From Anthoceros angustus (taxonomy: Eukaryota > Streptophyta > Anthocerotopsida > Anthocerotales > Anthocerotaceae), in assembly GCA_010909165.1 (NCBI GenBank), contig VJWM01000226.1:1-64000 (forward strand): a stretch of 64,000 nt of DNA, read 5' to 3'. This document shows, piece after piece, positions 1 through 12,478 of this stretch; position 1 is the first letter of the stretch; each line of letters starts with the position of its first letter. The position numbers and the translations under genes are program-made. The notes below the pieces were generated by a model, which ran no database searches, was not told where the DNA came from, and saw only the letters and a list, made by a program, of their open reading frames with translations.

Positions 1-2215
1 CTCAGCTTCGTTGGCATAGATCCTCGGCCGCCCGCGCGGGCCTCACAGTACCTTCCAGGCGCTCACCCGGTGAAGAAACTTAGTCAGTCTGTCGAATGGA
101 CGGACTTCTCTTTCGGCCTCCGGCGTTTCCCCTCTTGATCACGGCGCCTGCTTCCTCCTCGCCTCTGGGCCGCCTCCAAGCTGCTCACGGAGGAGCACCA
201 TCGCCTCCTTGTGGCTTCCACCTCACAGGTCTTCTCGGCCATCCCGCGAGACCCCGAGCATACCGTCCATGGCGGTGGCAGGACCATACGTGTCTCTTCC
301 AGGCGCCATTAGTGAGGCCCCAAAGTCCGTTGTGGGCGGGCATCTCACGGTAAGGACCTCCATACCGCAGTCGGGCGAGTCGAGTGGGCTCTCGGACCTA
401 ATCGGGTCCCTTAGGTCTGATGCAGGGTCAGGGCCTCACCCTCCTTAGCCCTCTTGGCATGCCAATTCCTTAATCGCCCTCTTCGTCACAGGGCTCGGAG
501 GGTGAGGTTCAGGCCCACCTTGCCTCTCCCAGTCGGCAGGACCGGCTCAGTGAGGTTCTTGCCGGTGGCCTCCTGCTCCTTGCGTCTTTTCGCCTTCTCA
601 CGCCTCTTGACCTCTTGCCACTCAGGTAGGCGGGGGCAAGAAACGCAGGTGCCGTCAGGAGTGTTGCGTTGGCGGGTGGCACCGTCTTCCGCCTCTTTGG
701 CCCGAGTCCGTTTGGGCTCATCAATTTTGTGGGGTTGTGGTGCAGGGGCCGCGGCTCCATCTGGACCGCCTCTTGCCTTTGCTCGGTGAGGCACCAAGAG
801 GAGGGGATATCTTCCACACTTCCCTAGGTGGTGAGGGGTCCGTTCGAGACGTATGAGTCAGGAATCCCTCGATCGTCCTCCTCCGGACCCGTTTGGCCCT
901 AGGGGCGGGCCTCTCAGGCGCCCTTGCCCGCTCCGCTTCCGGTGGGGCCGCCCGGCCCTTTCCGGGCGCCGCTCTTCTTCCCCTCCTTGGTGGTAATGTG
1001 TCCCCACACATGGATCGGTATGGGGATAGTCACAGCAGTGGCTTCTCGCACCTACATGGGCCTCTGGCTGAACTGGCGAAGATGATCCTTCCCAGTCGCC
1101 CTCTTGTTGCGGCGCATGCGGGAACACCAATAAGTTGTCACCAAGGTGATCCACCTTGGTGAGCGAGTTCGATGGATGATCCGCCGCCCTCACCCTCATC
1201 CGGCCAGGTCCGCATCAACCGGCCGTTGGTTGTTCGGCTGCGTTCGGGCTTCGACGCCGCCCGCCTCTATCTTTCCCTACGCCTTGAGGGGTTCGGGACT
1301 CGCCCCCAATCTCCTCCGGGCGGTTGTAAGCCGCCCTCGGGACCTCAAGGTCCACCTCACGGATCCTCCGGAGGTTCTTGGATCGAACCTCCTTGTTGGC
1401 CTTGCCAGCATCTTCCGGCGAACTCCGGACTAGGGTGAACTTGTCAAATGTCGAACTGACACGGATACGTCCAGTGCCACTTGACCAATCCTCCCACTCC
1501 TCCCATTACGGCCCAAAGTCCGGATGGCAGCCGGGTGACAATGTTGTGCTACCACGGGTTCCATGGCGCCCATACCTCTGCTTCTTGGTCCCATCGCCTT
1601 CTTCTTCTTGCTCAGCGTAGGCGATTGTCGATCGGCCGCGATCGCCCTCTTGACTGCGTTGTTGCTCCAACTAAAGGTGAGCCCGTGAAGGTGCTGGCGT
1701 TCGGAGAGATAGCACGAGGCGGGGTTGCGGGCGCGAAGGCTGAGGGGGTGTCTCGAGTGGCCGGCCACCCTCCTCGTTGGCGCGTCGTTAGACCGTGGCG
1801 GCGGGAGGTGCCTTTCACATCATGCGCGATGCGCATGGCTTACTCCCTTGCGCCCCGCCTGCGGCCTTACGGCGCCGCGCGGTACCGGCGTGAATAACTT
1901 ATAGCGGTCCCTGGCAAGGCTACGGTCTGGCTCTGCATGCCGTCCTCCATTCGGGCCGTCCGCGTGGCGCTCGATCGACTTCACGACTCAACTTCTAAGT
2001 TACTTTCCACGGCGTACTTATCCTGTTTGACCCGGGTAGGGTCCGGTTATCCGATACCCGGTGCGCGGTCGTAGCTCGTCGTGTAGTATGCGAGGTCCGT
2101 TACCCACTCGAGTCCGGAGTACTCGAGCAGTCGGGAGCCGTCGTGCTTATTCCTCCTTTTCCGCCTTATTTTACTCCGGACCTCTGAAAACAAACCCAAC
2201 TTATTTCCCTAACCC
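1..2215 (-). mobile_element. Family A repeat, copy 1 (gag-like, left end outside window)
   Basis: From about 800 to 2215 this stretch is a diverged copy of 10,255-12,215, sharing many blocks in the same order (the tract around 1360-1440 matches 11,360-11,420, and the end near 2160-2210 matches 12,160-12,215). Minus-strand frames are rich in Arg, Lys and Glu and look like charged coiled-coil protein, as in retrotransposon gag or a structural transposon protein, but no frame stays open for more than about 110 codons. No reverse transcriptase, integrase or transposase motif is seen. The unit that is triplicated in copy 2 is single here. The class of element is not established. Confidence 0.45.
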
Positions 2216-4500
2216 CAAGGGAAGTCCGTATCCCACAATGATGCGTTTGCTGAGAGGCGGTGCCTCTGGCGCCCAAGAGGCGGCGTTCAGCTTCATCAGC
2301 AGTCGGCATCGCCGAGACAGTGTGGAGGCTCTGTCGACTACGAGTGAAGAGATCCGGACGGGAATGTCTCCCACAAGAGGAGAAGGCGGTGGTTGGGCGC
2401 ACAGCCATGCCAGCGCCCAAGAAGTAAGCGAGATAGTTGGTAGGGGAGTGAATGGGTCATTAAGATCCCTAGGGGTTAATGGGATTGTTAGGAGGTAGGT
2501 TAAGAACCTTTTAAGAGGCCACCTACTTAAAAACCGCGTACCTGCACCCACTAGACTTAATTAATGCTAGGGTTTGGGAGCTCTTATAAGAGGAGGAGCC
2601 CTCATAATAAAATGTCATGCCTTGCTCTCCCCAGCGTGTGTGTGCTTGTCTTGCTACACAAGCGTGCGTCTTAGGCCGTGTGAGGCTGCATGGTGTCCGT
2701 AGGGTCTTGAGGTGCAAAGGACTAGGGTGAGGCGGGCCAAACCTTTCTTTGTGGAGGAGCAGGTGGCGTTGACGGTGAGGAGGCGGCATTGTGGCGCGGC
2801 AATTCACCTTCCAAGAAGGAGGATAGTGGGAATGGGTCAATCCTTGAAGCAGACGATGGGGCGCTAGATGTGGTGAGGCATTCGAGGCAGCGTGAGCCAC
2901 AAGCATGTGGTGGAGAAAAAGCAGCGCACAAATGTGCGGGGAAGGAAGGACGAATGGCGAGGGGACAACAAGGCGAAGTGGAACCCGACATGGAGAGGGG
3001 CGTCACGAGGTGAGCGATCGACCATGGGAGGACAGGACATCAAGGCGGTGGTAGGCCATGGAGCACCAAATGGAGAACAAAACAAAAGCAGTGCGAGGCG
3101 AGAGAAGCGCTTGCTGGGGCAAGCGCGTGTGGTGAGGCGGGGGCAAGCGGCATCGCCGCCAACTATGGCGAGGCGATGAGGTGGTGGTCCCGACACCACG
3201 AGCAGCCGTGGTTGTGGCGAGTGCAGTGGTCATGATCGTAGAGGGGGGGACATGGTGGCTATGGGTGACTCGGGGAAAACGGGGGCAACGAAGAACATGG
3301 TAGGGAGAGGGGCGTCAGCTATAAGTGAGTTGTACATGGGGCCAGGTACACATCCAGGGAATGGCAGTATGCAGCGGACATCAAGGCTGGTAGTGGCGCA
3401 ACAGGATGGGCAGGATGGACAATGGAGGGCAGCAGGGGGGACCGTGGGGTGACGACATGTGTTTGCAATGGTGCAAAAAATGTTGCTCTCGGTGAGGCGG
3501 GCGGGGAATGGAAGTGCGAGGCATGAGACATACATCACGGGGAATCCAGACCTCAATGGAGCGGGGCCGTCGCGACATGGTGACGATGAGGAAGAGCAGG
3601 AAGGTGGCGGAAGAGGAGGAGATGTGAGCGAGCCGTGCGAACTTTATGCAAACACATACAGGGTCGGATCAAAGCATGGACACCTGCAGTGGGGCTCGAG
3701 AAAAGGTAGCGCAACCTATGGAGGATGGAGGAGGCGGAAGAGAAAGGAAGGGAATGCCGGCAAAGGCGGATGGGGAAGGAAGAGTTACATGGTCGAGGCT
3801 GGCAGCCCAAGGCAGTGACAAGCATAGCTGGAGGCGGGGAAGTGGCGGGAAACAAAACAAAGAGAAGGCCGAAGGTAAGCACCGCAAATTGCAAGCTGCT
3901 CCTGGCGGCTGTATATATACAGGCCAAGGGCCATGGGAATGGCATGTGGTCATCTGTTCTTGCAAATCCCGAAGCAGTGGAATCGGGTGCGGCCGGAAGG
4001 AAAAAAACCAATGACCGGTTGAGGAAGGGAAGGGCAAAATCGGTAGCAAGTGTGGGAGGTGGGCGGTTTCAGTGCGCATCTGACGAGGAGTAGGCTTCCG
4101 CGAGCAGGCGGGCATGAAAATGCAAACCCCAAATTCACCCCTCCGCGAGGAGGGAACACGGTAGTCGCGGATGGAGATTGCGGTTCATTCCTCCGTGAGC
4201 GGAACAGGTCATGGATGTGGATGCCGGTGGATTCATCCAGCGGAGGAGGGGCCAATTTTGGATGTGGATGCGGCAAAACCGGCATCTTATTTGTAGGGTG
4301 CCGAAACGTCTTCATTGTTCTTGTGGGTAAGGGTTCAAAACAAGTACCTATCGGGGCGCCTACAAGGCACAATCTGAGTGGCGTGAAGGCCTTTGCGGTG
4401 AATAGGGTGAAACAAGCGTATAATTTGCGGGCGCCGTATTGCAAAGCAGTGCACAAATCTCGGATACCACTTGTCGTATACTTAATTTGAAAAGGCATCG
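2216..4500. other. No recognisable gene
   Basis: Plus-strand G-rich sequence with many short overlapping frames on both strands (longest under 200 codons), none with a recognised domain or a match elsewhere in the window. It is probably decayed mobile-element sequence between family A copy 1 and the degenerate transposon remnant that follows. Confidence 0.4.
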
Positions 4501-4654
4501 TATATGTATTTGAGTAATGACATCGAATACGTGCACAGGAAGCCAAGGCATATTATATACTTATAATGCAGTACACGCATATGATAAAGCGGGGAAAAAC
4601 AAGGAATGAAAGCAATAATGGCAAACACACATGGGGAGGAGGTTCGGTACCAAG

Positions 4655-4875
4655 CCTGCAAAACTGTAACAAAAGAGGGTGTAACACTTTGGTTGTTGCA
4701 AATATGTTGAAATTTTGAAAGGAGCAGATACCACCTCTCACTACACTGCAACAAAATTGCAACAAGACTCCAAGCCTGACTGTAACAAGGGGCCAAATAA
4801 GTGTAACAAGACACCAAGATTTTAACATAATTGCAACAAGGGGGGGGTTCAAATCTTAACAAAAAGTGTAACATA
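4655..4875. repeat. Degenerate tgYaacaag motif cluster
   Basis: About nine occurrences of tgtaacaa/tgcaacaa-like nonamers lie within 220 bases (for example 4667, 4680, 4745, 4757, 4782, 4802, 4837, 4868), irregularly spaced and all in the same orientation. There is no open frame of note. It may be a decayed subterminal repeat region of a DNA transposon. Confidence 0.4.
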
Positions 4876-6437
4876 GGCGGCCATTTCTAGTAGGGACAGT
4901 CCGTAACTCGTGGTCTTATCTTTCACATTGAAGTACACTGTTTTTGACAATGTTAGCATGATAGTAGATCTAGCAAGCTCATCCGAGTCCTGCCACTCAT
5001 CACGAGTCATATATCCGGTTTGGCGCCTGCGACTATGGGCTTGATCTTTTACGCACTAGAACATTATACACTTGTTCTTTCCAGAACGGGAAGTTAGTAC
5101 CATCTAACTTCTCGATATTGAACATGACATTTTCTGATGATGAAGACAAACACGATATCTTGTGAAGGGGGTGAATATTCACGAAGGGGGTTTTCCGAAA
5201 AATATCTCCTGAAGGGGGTTTGACATGGGTCTTGAACTCGTGGTTTTAGAGGTATTAATGAATATAAGGCAGAAAAGAAGGGTGGAAATTCCTTTGAACC
5301 CGATGATACAAGGTCCATTTCATGCAGTGAAGGGGTTATGGTGCAGAGGTAACCCTATTTGGGGTGCATTTAAGACCCATGACAAGGGCCATTCTTTTGG
5401 ATCCTGCGGGTCTTTCTCGCAACAACCCTAAAGATTAAGTAAAAACACGGTGATCAAAATTGGATGAGGCGAACCGTGGGCGGGAGCAAAGCATGTCGAG
5501 GAGTAGGGCGGTGGCGCTCTAACATTCGATGATGCCTTCGGGAGAAGAGCCCATAGCGGGATGTGTGTACAAAAGACTTTGGGGTGTGGGTGGGTGGGTG
5601 GCTTGCACACCCTCAATTGTGCATAAATATAATCACATGGTTGATCCACGCAATCGATGAATGAAGAAAAGTGTAGAACAGCTGGTTCCCGCCAACATAT
5701 CGCATGAAAAACATGCCGCATGGCTCATCGTGTGTTACTGTTAGTATGCCGCAATGCCGGTGCGCAACTACCACCACACTCCCCCATGTCCTTCCGCATG
5801 TAATGGAAAAAGGCTTGAACATTGGAAGTTATTAAGCATGGGAAGTCTACAAGGGCACCTGAGAGAGCCACAACCAAATTCCTATCATGGGCCTAGACTC
5901 TTTTCGAAATATGTCTGCGCTTGAAAATGTGCACTCAAACTACGAGGAATTGAGCTTCACGCATAACCTCACCAATTGCGTTGAAGATGACCTAACATTG
6001 AGGGTTTCCTACTCTTCGCGACTCCACGCCATCATCTTCGTTGGGCGCATCATGACCATCATCTTCACTATCCTCGGTGGCACTTTGACTATTGGTTGAA
6101 TAAAGCCTCGCAATTCAATTAAGTTATTCTTGATTGCCTTCTTATCCACAGTACAAATGTTTCCGCCGTCAAGTTGAACTCATAATAGAGGATGACCGTT
6201 TGGTGAACAAAACCTCTACTTACACGGTCTATTTCTGACGTCTCAAAGTAATGCTATGCTTCACGTTTTGGTACTGAACATGCCCATATATTCTTGAGCG
6301 AAGCTGCACATAGTCTGATCTGAATGAATGAATGAAAATAGGTCCATAGGTGTTTTGAAAATGTGTGCAACCATGGCATGAGAGGAGTTTCAATATACAC
6401 ATCCATAAAGAAAGCGGCGGCCGCGCCTTCTAACAAG

Positions 6438-6546
6438 CCTTGTACATGGCGCGGCGGTGGCACCCTAAGCCTTGTACATGGGCCGGCGGCCGGCCCTTCA
6501 AACCTTGTACATGGGCGCCGGCCAGCTAACAAAACCTTGTACATGG
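6438..6546. repeat. 32-33 bp array of CCTTGTACATGG boxes
   Basis: The 12-mer CCTTGTACATGG occurs four times, starting at 6438, 6470, 6503 and 6535 (spacing 32, 33, 32). The boxes are separated by GC-rich spacers containing GGCCGGC-type palindromes. Each box has the self-complementary core TGTACA. The array lies inside the decayed transposase remnant. Confidence 0.8.
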
Positions 6547-6600
6547 GCTGCCATTGATAAAATAAAAAATTAATTGCTTCTCATGTGTTTCAACCTAGGA

Positions 6601-6665
6601 TAGTTACTCAAGTGGTTTGGAAACAATGTGGGTAATAGGTCATGGGTTCGAGTCTGTAGAGGCAT
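6601..6665 (+). mobile_element. tRNA-like pol III promoter pair (SINE-like head)
   Basis: A B-box-like GGTTCGAGTC at 6645-6654 is preceded about 30 bases upstream by an A-box-like ttactcaagtgg (6604-6615), the spacing of a tRNA-type internal promoter. No tRNA cloverleaf or acceptor pairing can be drawn, and no clear A-rich tail or target duplication was identified. Confidence 0.35.
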
Positions 6666-6859
6666 GAAAACTTCTTGTTGATTTTATGGGCGCATGGGCA
6701 CGGCCATTTAAGGGCGCTAGCATGCCCTCTATTGAGGTGACTTGAGGTGTGCGGATATATTCCTAGCGGATCCATGGGTATGAGGTTTTGCGGATCTTGT
6801 GAAGAATTGACATTAGAGGCCCACCGAGGGCTTGCGCAGTGCAGGCAAAGGAGGTGTGT

Positions 6860-7304
6860 ATCAGCGAAGGACTCTTTGAAAGCGCGGTGGTTTCTTTGAA
6901 TGCTGTCGGTGAAGACCAAAGCGGGAGGGAGCAGACTCAAGGGCTTTGGGCGAGCGATAGCTTTGATGAGCAGGCTGGCGGATTGAAATTTGGTCATCGT
7001 GATGGATTGGTCCGCTCTAGCACCCGATGAGTCAAGTTAGTCATAGAGAGTAGGTTCACGGTTTGTAGGCACCTAGATGTGCTTCTTCTCGTGTTCGTAA
7101 TAACTTTTGGACCCGTTGTAGTGAGGCAATTGATGATCTCATTTTCCCTCTTCCTCAAAAACAAAGCGAAGCGGCGCGGCGCCTTCCTTGTTGTCTTTGT
7201 GTGTTGGAAGCGGGTTTTCATGATAACTACTCGTTGAAAGCGGTCGACCTTTCTTGAAAGCGAGGCAAAAGCATATTTGGGTGTGGAATGTGCTAAGAGG
7301 TTTC
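6860..7304. other. No recognisable gene
   Basis: Only short overlapping frames without recognised motifs. The stretch joins the transposase remnant to the tandem 1-kb unit. Confidence 0.4.
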
Positions 7305-9262
7305 CATGTCACGAAGGGGTTGGATATTCACCTTGAAGATATCTGTTGACATCATGATTCGAATCGTCACGGATAAAACACTGACTAGCCTTGTCGAGAA
7401 AAGTCAAAGAAGACAACGATCACCGTCTGATGTATTTTGCCGTTGACTATTCCACACAGTATTACGCGAATATTTAATTTTACGCTCAAGCGCCGGTTCG
7501 GCACCCGCAACTCATCTTTGAACCCGCGCCTATTACCGCCCGCAGCGCTGCTGACCACGGCGCCGCCGCGGCCACATACAGCCCCGGCAACCACGGCACG
7601 CCCGGCAGCCCGGCAGCCCAGCACAACCACAAGCTACAACCGCCAGCAGCCGCGCCCAGCAGCCACGCTAGCTATGCGGCTGCGTCCCACCGGCCGCCCG
7701 CGCCTACCGGCTTGGCCCGCGGCGATCGCCAGCGCCCGCGAAGCGTATAAAACCAGCGGCTTCATGTGCGCGAACTGCCTTAGCGGCCCAGCAATCGGCG
7801 CCGTCGCGCCCGAAGGCTCGGGCCGCGCTGGCCTTTGCGTCGCGCCCGCGGCTTTTCGCGCGCCAGCCGCTTATGCCAACGGCCAGGTTATGCCAGCCTC
7901 CGCGCTGCCGCCGGCCCTCAGCGGCCGCGCGAGACCTTGCAGCGTTCGCAGCCTCGCATGATCTGGATCACCCAATTCCACGAGCTGCCCTGCGGTAGAA
8001 AATTCTAACATCACAACAACCAAATTCTAGCCTGATCCCGGTTGAAGGATCGTGTGGCAGCCCATGATGGTGGAAGAGGAGAGAGAGGAGGAGGCAAAGG
8101 TAGCTCTCTCATTGAGATGAGGCTTGGAGGGTATGTTATACCTCCATGCAGGACTCCCTAGGAAGCTCCACAAGAAGCCCCTAGGAAGGAGCACAAGAAG
8201 CTTCCTAGATTAGCTTAAACTAATGATACTTAATCGACACCCAACGTAGACTAAGTGTATTAGTCTAAGTACATTGGGCTTTAATACCCTTCAGGACCTT
8301 CCTCCTCGCTCCTCGCCGACCATCACGGAAGGGGTTGGATATTCACCCCCTTGAAGATATCGATATTGACATGATTCGTAAAATCTGAGATAAAACACTG
8401 ACGCCTTGTCGGAAAAGTCAAAGAAGACAACGATCACCGTGCGATGTATTTTGCGTTGACTATTCCACAGTATTCGAATATTTGACGACTTTTTCGCTGC
8501 CTGCTCGGCACCGCGGCCGCCGAACCCGCCGCCTATTCTCGCCGCAGTACGCCACCATCCTGCGGCCACAGCCGGCCCACCCTGGCACAGCCCGACGCCA
8601 CAGCCGCCCATATGGCAGCCGCGGCTACCGCTACCGCCACCCGGCCCCACCCCAGCGCCACGGCCCAGCAACATGCTGGCTTACCCTACGCCTGCGCGCA
8701 GACGCAGCTGGCATGGCAATCGCTGCCCATGGCGCCCATGCGGTCGGCCCCAGGCGGGCTCGGGCGGTGACTGGACTACGCCAGCCTGGCAACCCGTGGC
8801 AGGCCCAGCAAGCTGCCCATGACGTGTTTGGCCTCACTTGCTGACTGCCAGCGAGCGCGCCGCGAGACCTTGGCGTTCGGCCGCCCGCTCACGGCTCCTG
8901 CGGCAGCCCTCTTGATCCGATCACCGCAATTCCACGAGGCTAACCTGCGGTGAAAATTCTAGCATCACAACACACCAAATTCTAGCCTGATCCCGGTTGA
9001 AGGATGGTGGCAGCCCATGATGGTGGAAGAAAGAGGAGAGGAGGAGGCAAGAGTAGCCTCTCTCATTGAGATGAGGCTTGGAGGTGTTGCCACCTCCAAT
9101 GAGACTCCCTAGGAAGCTCCAAGCCCCTAGGAAGGAGCACAAGAAGCTTCCTGTGATTAGCTTGTTAAACTAATGATACTTAATCGACACCAACGTTAGA
9201 CTAAGTGTATTAGTCTAAGTACATTGGGCTTAATACCCTTCACAGGGACCTTCCTCCTCGCT
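7305..9262. repeat. Two tandem copies of a 0.95-1.0 kb unit
   Basis: Unit 1 runs about 7305-8322 and unit 2 about 8323-9262. Both open with the near-palindromic 'gaaggggttggatattcac' region. Both carry the same AGTCAAAGAAGACAACGATC tract, a very GC-rich middle (about 7480-7960 and 8500-8900) and the same tail with 'gtattagtctaagtacattg'. The copies differ by many short insertions and deletions, so the proline/arginine-rich frames in the GC-rich part are not preserved in register. The opening motif also appears rearranged at 5163-5195. The ends could be of LTR origin, but no TG...CA termini or coding domains were found. Confidence 0.7.
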
Positions 9263-12215
9263 CCTCCTTCCAGAAGTCCACCCACCGCCTAGGGTGGCGG
9301 CAAGACCTCTAGAGCCTTGAGGAGCTGCGTGGTAGTAGGCAAAAGTCGGAATCGACTTGTTGGTACCTCCTCCACATGGGCCGGAGCAGTGCCTCCTCCT
9401 CGAGGTGCTCGGCGGTGGGCGTGTTGTCACTCTTGGCCCGTCTCCGTCGCCGGCTTGCCTGGCTGGCAGCGGGCGGACTCGCTTGATGCCCTGGCGGCCT
9501 CCGACACCTCCTGCGGCCTTTCTTCTGCCGACCGTCACTCCTCCTCCGCCTTGTGCGGCTCCACCGGTTCTTGGCCATGAGGTGGCTCCCCTACCTCCCG
9601 CAATCGGACAAGCAGCCTGCTCCTCCTCTCTCGTCCTCCGTTCATCCTTACCGAGTCGCCACTTCCTTCTCCAGGCGGGCGGTATCTCCGCCCCGCTCCG
9701 GCTTCCTTCCTTCTTGGCTGGCGGCGTCCAACTCCTTGGACCGCGCTATTCTCCCTCCGTCTTCAGCGAAGGCGGGCGCTCTATCTCTGCTTTCGAAGTC
9801 TTGAGATTCTCCGTTGAGAATCTCGTGTTCAAGCCCAGCGTCTTGGAGTTGCGCTGTGTCCTTGTCGCCTTCCAGCTCTGCCCGCTCCTCACTTCCGCAC
9901 TGCACCACAGGTCCCTATTTCAGGTCTTGGCCTCATTTCTTCTTCACGGCTGCCCGTACTTACTCAGCGCCACTGTTCGGCCTTCAGTTAGCCCGGCTAC
10001 CCCGCCGTCTCCCTCCACGGTTCGATCGTCGGTGGTGATCCCGGTCGACCTTCGCGCGGCTTCCGCCTCCGGTGCCTTCACGAGCCTCGGCGGCTTGGTG
10101 TTGGTCTGTGTGCCGCCTCGGCCAGTCGCGGGCGTTCTCCGCCTCGACCCTCCTCCGCCTCCTTCTGCGCTTCCTCCCTCCGTTTGCAGAGGTCTTCAGC
10201 CCGTGCTTGGGCCTCCTGCGCACGCTTCAGCTGTTCGCACAGCTGAAGGGTCTTGGTCCCCTCCCACACTTCCCTAGGCGGCGAGGGGGTCCGCTCCAGA
10301 CGTATGGAGTCCGGAATCCCCTCCCAGTCGTCCTCCTCCCGGACCCTCTTGCTCCGGACTGGCGAACCTCCGCCTGCACTCTTCCTTGTACATCTTGAGG
10401 GCGGCCAGCCCTTTCCGGAGTGCTCGTTCCTCCTCGCCCTCCTTCAGGAGGTTCGCGTGCCCCCACACATGGATCAAGAACGGCGATAGCGGCGCCCGGC
10501 GGGTGGCTTCTACTTTCGGCTTGCGAGCCTCTGGTGTGATCCGGAAATTACGATCGTGCGCGTTTCCCTTTATGGAGGTCGTGGAGGAACATCAGCAAAT
10601 TGTCTCCAAGGTGGTCCACCTTGGTCAACATATTCGATGGGCGATAATCTTAGCCAGCGGTACCCTCTGTCCGGAGGTCCAACATCAGCCACCCATTGGA
10701 GGATCACTGCGTCCACAGTGCAAAAGGGCATGCAGCGCTTCCACCTTCCCTTTACCTTGAGGTTCCGATTTCCTCTCTCTCCTCATGGCGGTTGCCGCCT
10801 CGGACCTCCACAGTCCACCTCCTAGGTCCTCCGCGAGGTTCTTGGATCGGACCTCCTTGTTGGCCAACATCTTAGCATACTCCCGGACCCTCTTGCCTCC
10901 GGTGGCGAACCTCCGCCTGCACTCTTCCTTCGCTCCGTGAGGGCGGCCACCTTTCCGGGAGTGCTCGTTCCTCCCCGCCTCCTGAGGTTCGTGCCCACAC
11001 ATGGATCAAGAACGGCGATAGCCGACGGAGGTGGCTTCGCACCTCTTGCGAGCCTGGTTGATCCGGCGAAATTATTCGCCCCGAGGCGTTTCCCTTTACG
11101 GAGGTGGAGGAACATCACAATTGTCTCCAAGGTGGTCCACCTTGGTCAACACATAGGATTTACACCGCCATGCTTACCCTCCGCCCGTGAGGTCCAACAT
11201 CGACCACCCATTGGAGGATCGCCCCTCGGTGCAAAAGGGCCGCCTGCCGCTTCACCTTCCCTTTACCTTGGGGTTCCATCACCTCCTATTTCCTCCGGGG
11301 CGGTTGTAACCGCCTCGGGACCTCCACGGTCCACCTCCCAAGGTCCTCCCGCAGGTTCTTGGATCGGACCTCCTTGTTGGCCGCTGCCAACATCTTCCGG
11401 GCATACTCCCGGACTAGGGTGACGCTGTCGAAGGTCCAGACGGCCTGGAAAATGTCCACGTGGAAATGCCGGAAAATGTCCGGCCTGGAAGGTGCCATTC
11501 CTCCACCAGCTCCTCCGCCTCCTCCAGCCACGGGCCGAAGTCCGGGTAGCGCTTAGTGGACGATGTTGCGCTCCACCAAGCGCCATGGCTCCCACACCTG
11601 CCAGCTTTCTTGGGTCCCATCCCCTCATTTCATTCTTTGAGGCAGAGGCTCCACAATCTTTGCTCCTCGGCCAGCGGCGTGTTGCTTCCCTCGCCAAGTC
11701 GAACGCGGAAGAGGCGGCGATCGCAAAACAACGCTAGAGAGCCGGGTGTCGTGGCAGTGCAAAATCGCCGCAAGTTGTTTGGAAGAATGACCTCCGCCTC
11801 GCTTTTCTCCGTCGGGAGTAAGCGAATCAGCGGAAGGGCGGCTCTTATTTGTCATGCTTGTCAGAATGGCATACTCTCGCCTCGCTCCCTCAGCCTCTGG
11901 CCTGTGATGGGCGTGAATACACCGCCTATGACCACTCGCACCCCTCGGTCACGGTGCATGCCGTCTACCACTCGGTACCGTCCATGGTGCCGCCTCTAAA
12001 TCACGCTCCAACTTCTGGTTACTTTACTTGGCGTGCTTATCGTTTCGACCGGGTGGGGTCCGGACTTATCGACACTCGGTCGTGGTCCGGAGGTCCTCGA
12101 GTGGGCTCCGGTCCGTTCACCTACCGGTCAGTGCGGTCCGAGTCACCGTCGTGTTTCTCCTTTCCGCCTTTATTTTACACTCCATACCTCGAAAAAACAA
12201 ACTCAGCTCATTTCC
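9262..12215 (-). mobile_element. Family A repeat, copy 2 with internal triplication
   Basis: Diverged copy of 800-2215 with the same block order and the same right end. Minus-strand frames encode charged, coiled-coil-like segments (for example around 10,078-10,477 and 11,286-11,531), all broken by stops. No polymerase, integrase or transposase motif is visible, so this is either a non-autonomous element or the gag-like half of a larger one. Confidence 0.45.
10250..11420. repeat. Three tandem ~515-545 bp units inside family A copy 2
   Basis: 'ggaccctcttg' blocks at 10,341 and 10,885 and the related block ending at about 11,415 mark successive units. The 'ttcttggatcggacctccttg' region at about 10,840 repeats at about 11,355, and 'ccaaggtggtccaccttggt' at 10,609 repeats at about 11,129. 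Copy 1 of the family (1-2215) has this block only once. Confidence 0.7.
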
Positions 12216-12445
12216 TACACTGAGAGGAGTCTCAGCCCACATGGACATCCAGTTTTTTTGCCAAGGAGATGGCAGGGAGATCGATTAAGCCAGGTCATAG
12301 CGCTACACTTGGTCCAAGGAACATGCGCACCCATCGACCTTCAAGACTTGAGTCAAACACAGGGGCCCCAGAAGAAGAAGGAGAAAGATGGCAAAAAGGT
12401 CCGGAAAACCCTAAGAACCCAGACGGGAGAGACGTGCGAAGACCA

Positions 12446-12478
12446 AACAGCATAATATTTGAAGCGGCTGAATATACA
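12446..12478 (+). repeat. Left terminal inverted repeat
   Basis: Matches the reverse complement of 17,704-17,736 at 32 of 33 positions. The ACCA target duplication abuts it on the left. Confidence 0.7.

Larger units (their letters stand above)
5990..6850 (-). pseudogene. Decayed, internally deleted DUF7869-like transposase remnant
   Basis: Three blocks are collinear on the minus strand with the element at 12.4-17.7 kb. The block 6770-6850 matches 16,990-17,075 (shared 'cagtgcaggcaaagga'). The block 6254-6400 encodes a stretch comparable to the region before the Zn-cysteine pair of the transposase. The block 5998-6110 encodes a Ser/Asp/Glu-rich tail like that at 13,267-13,380. The central conserved part is missing and no frame is intact. 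Homology was judged by eye and is weak in the middle block. Confidence 0.4.

Noticed and set aside
9357-10277. 306-codon plus-strand ORF, Pro/Ser-rich
   Set aside because: It is antisense to the charged coiled-coil frames of family A and shows only composition bias.
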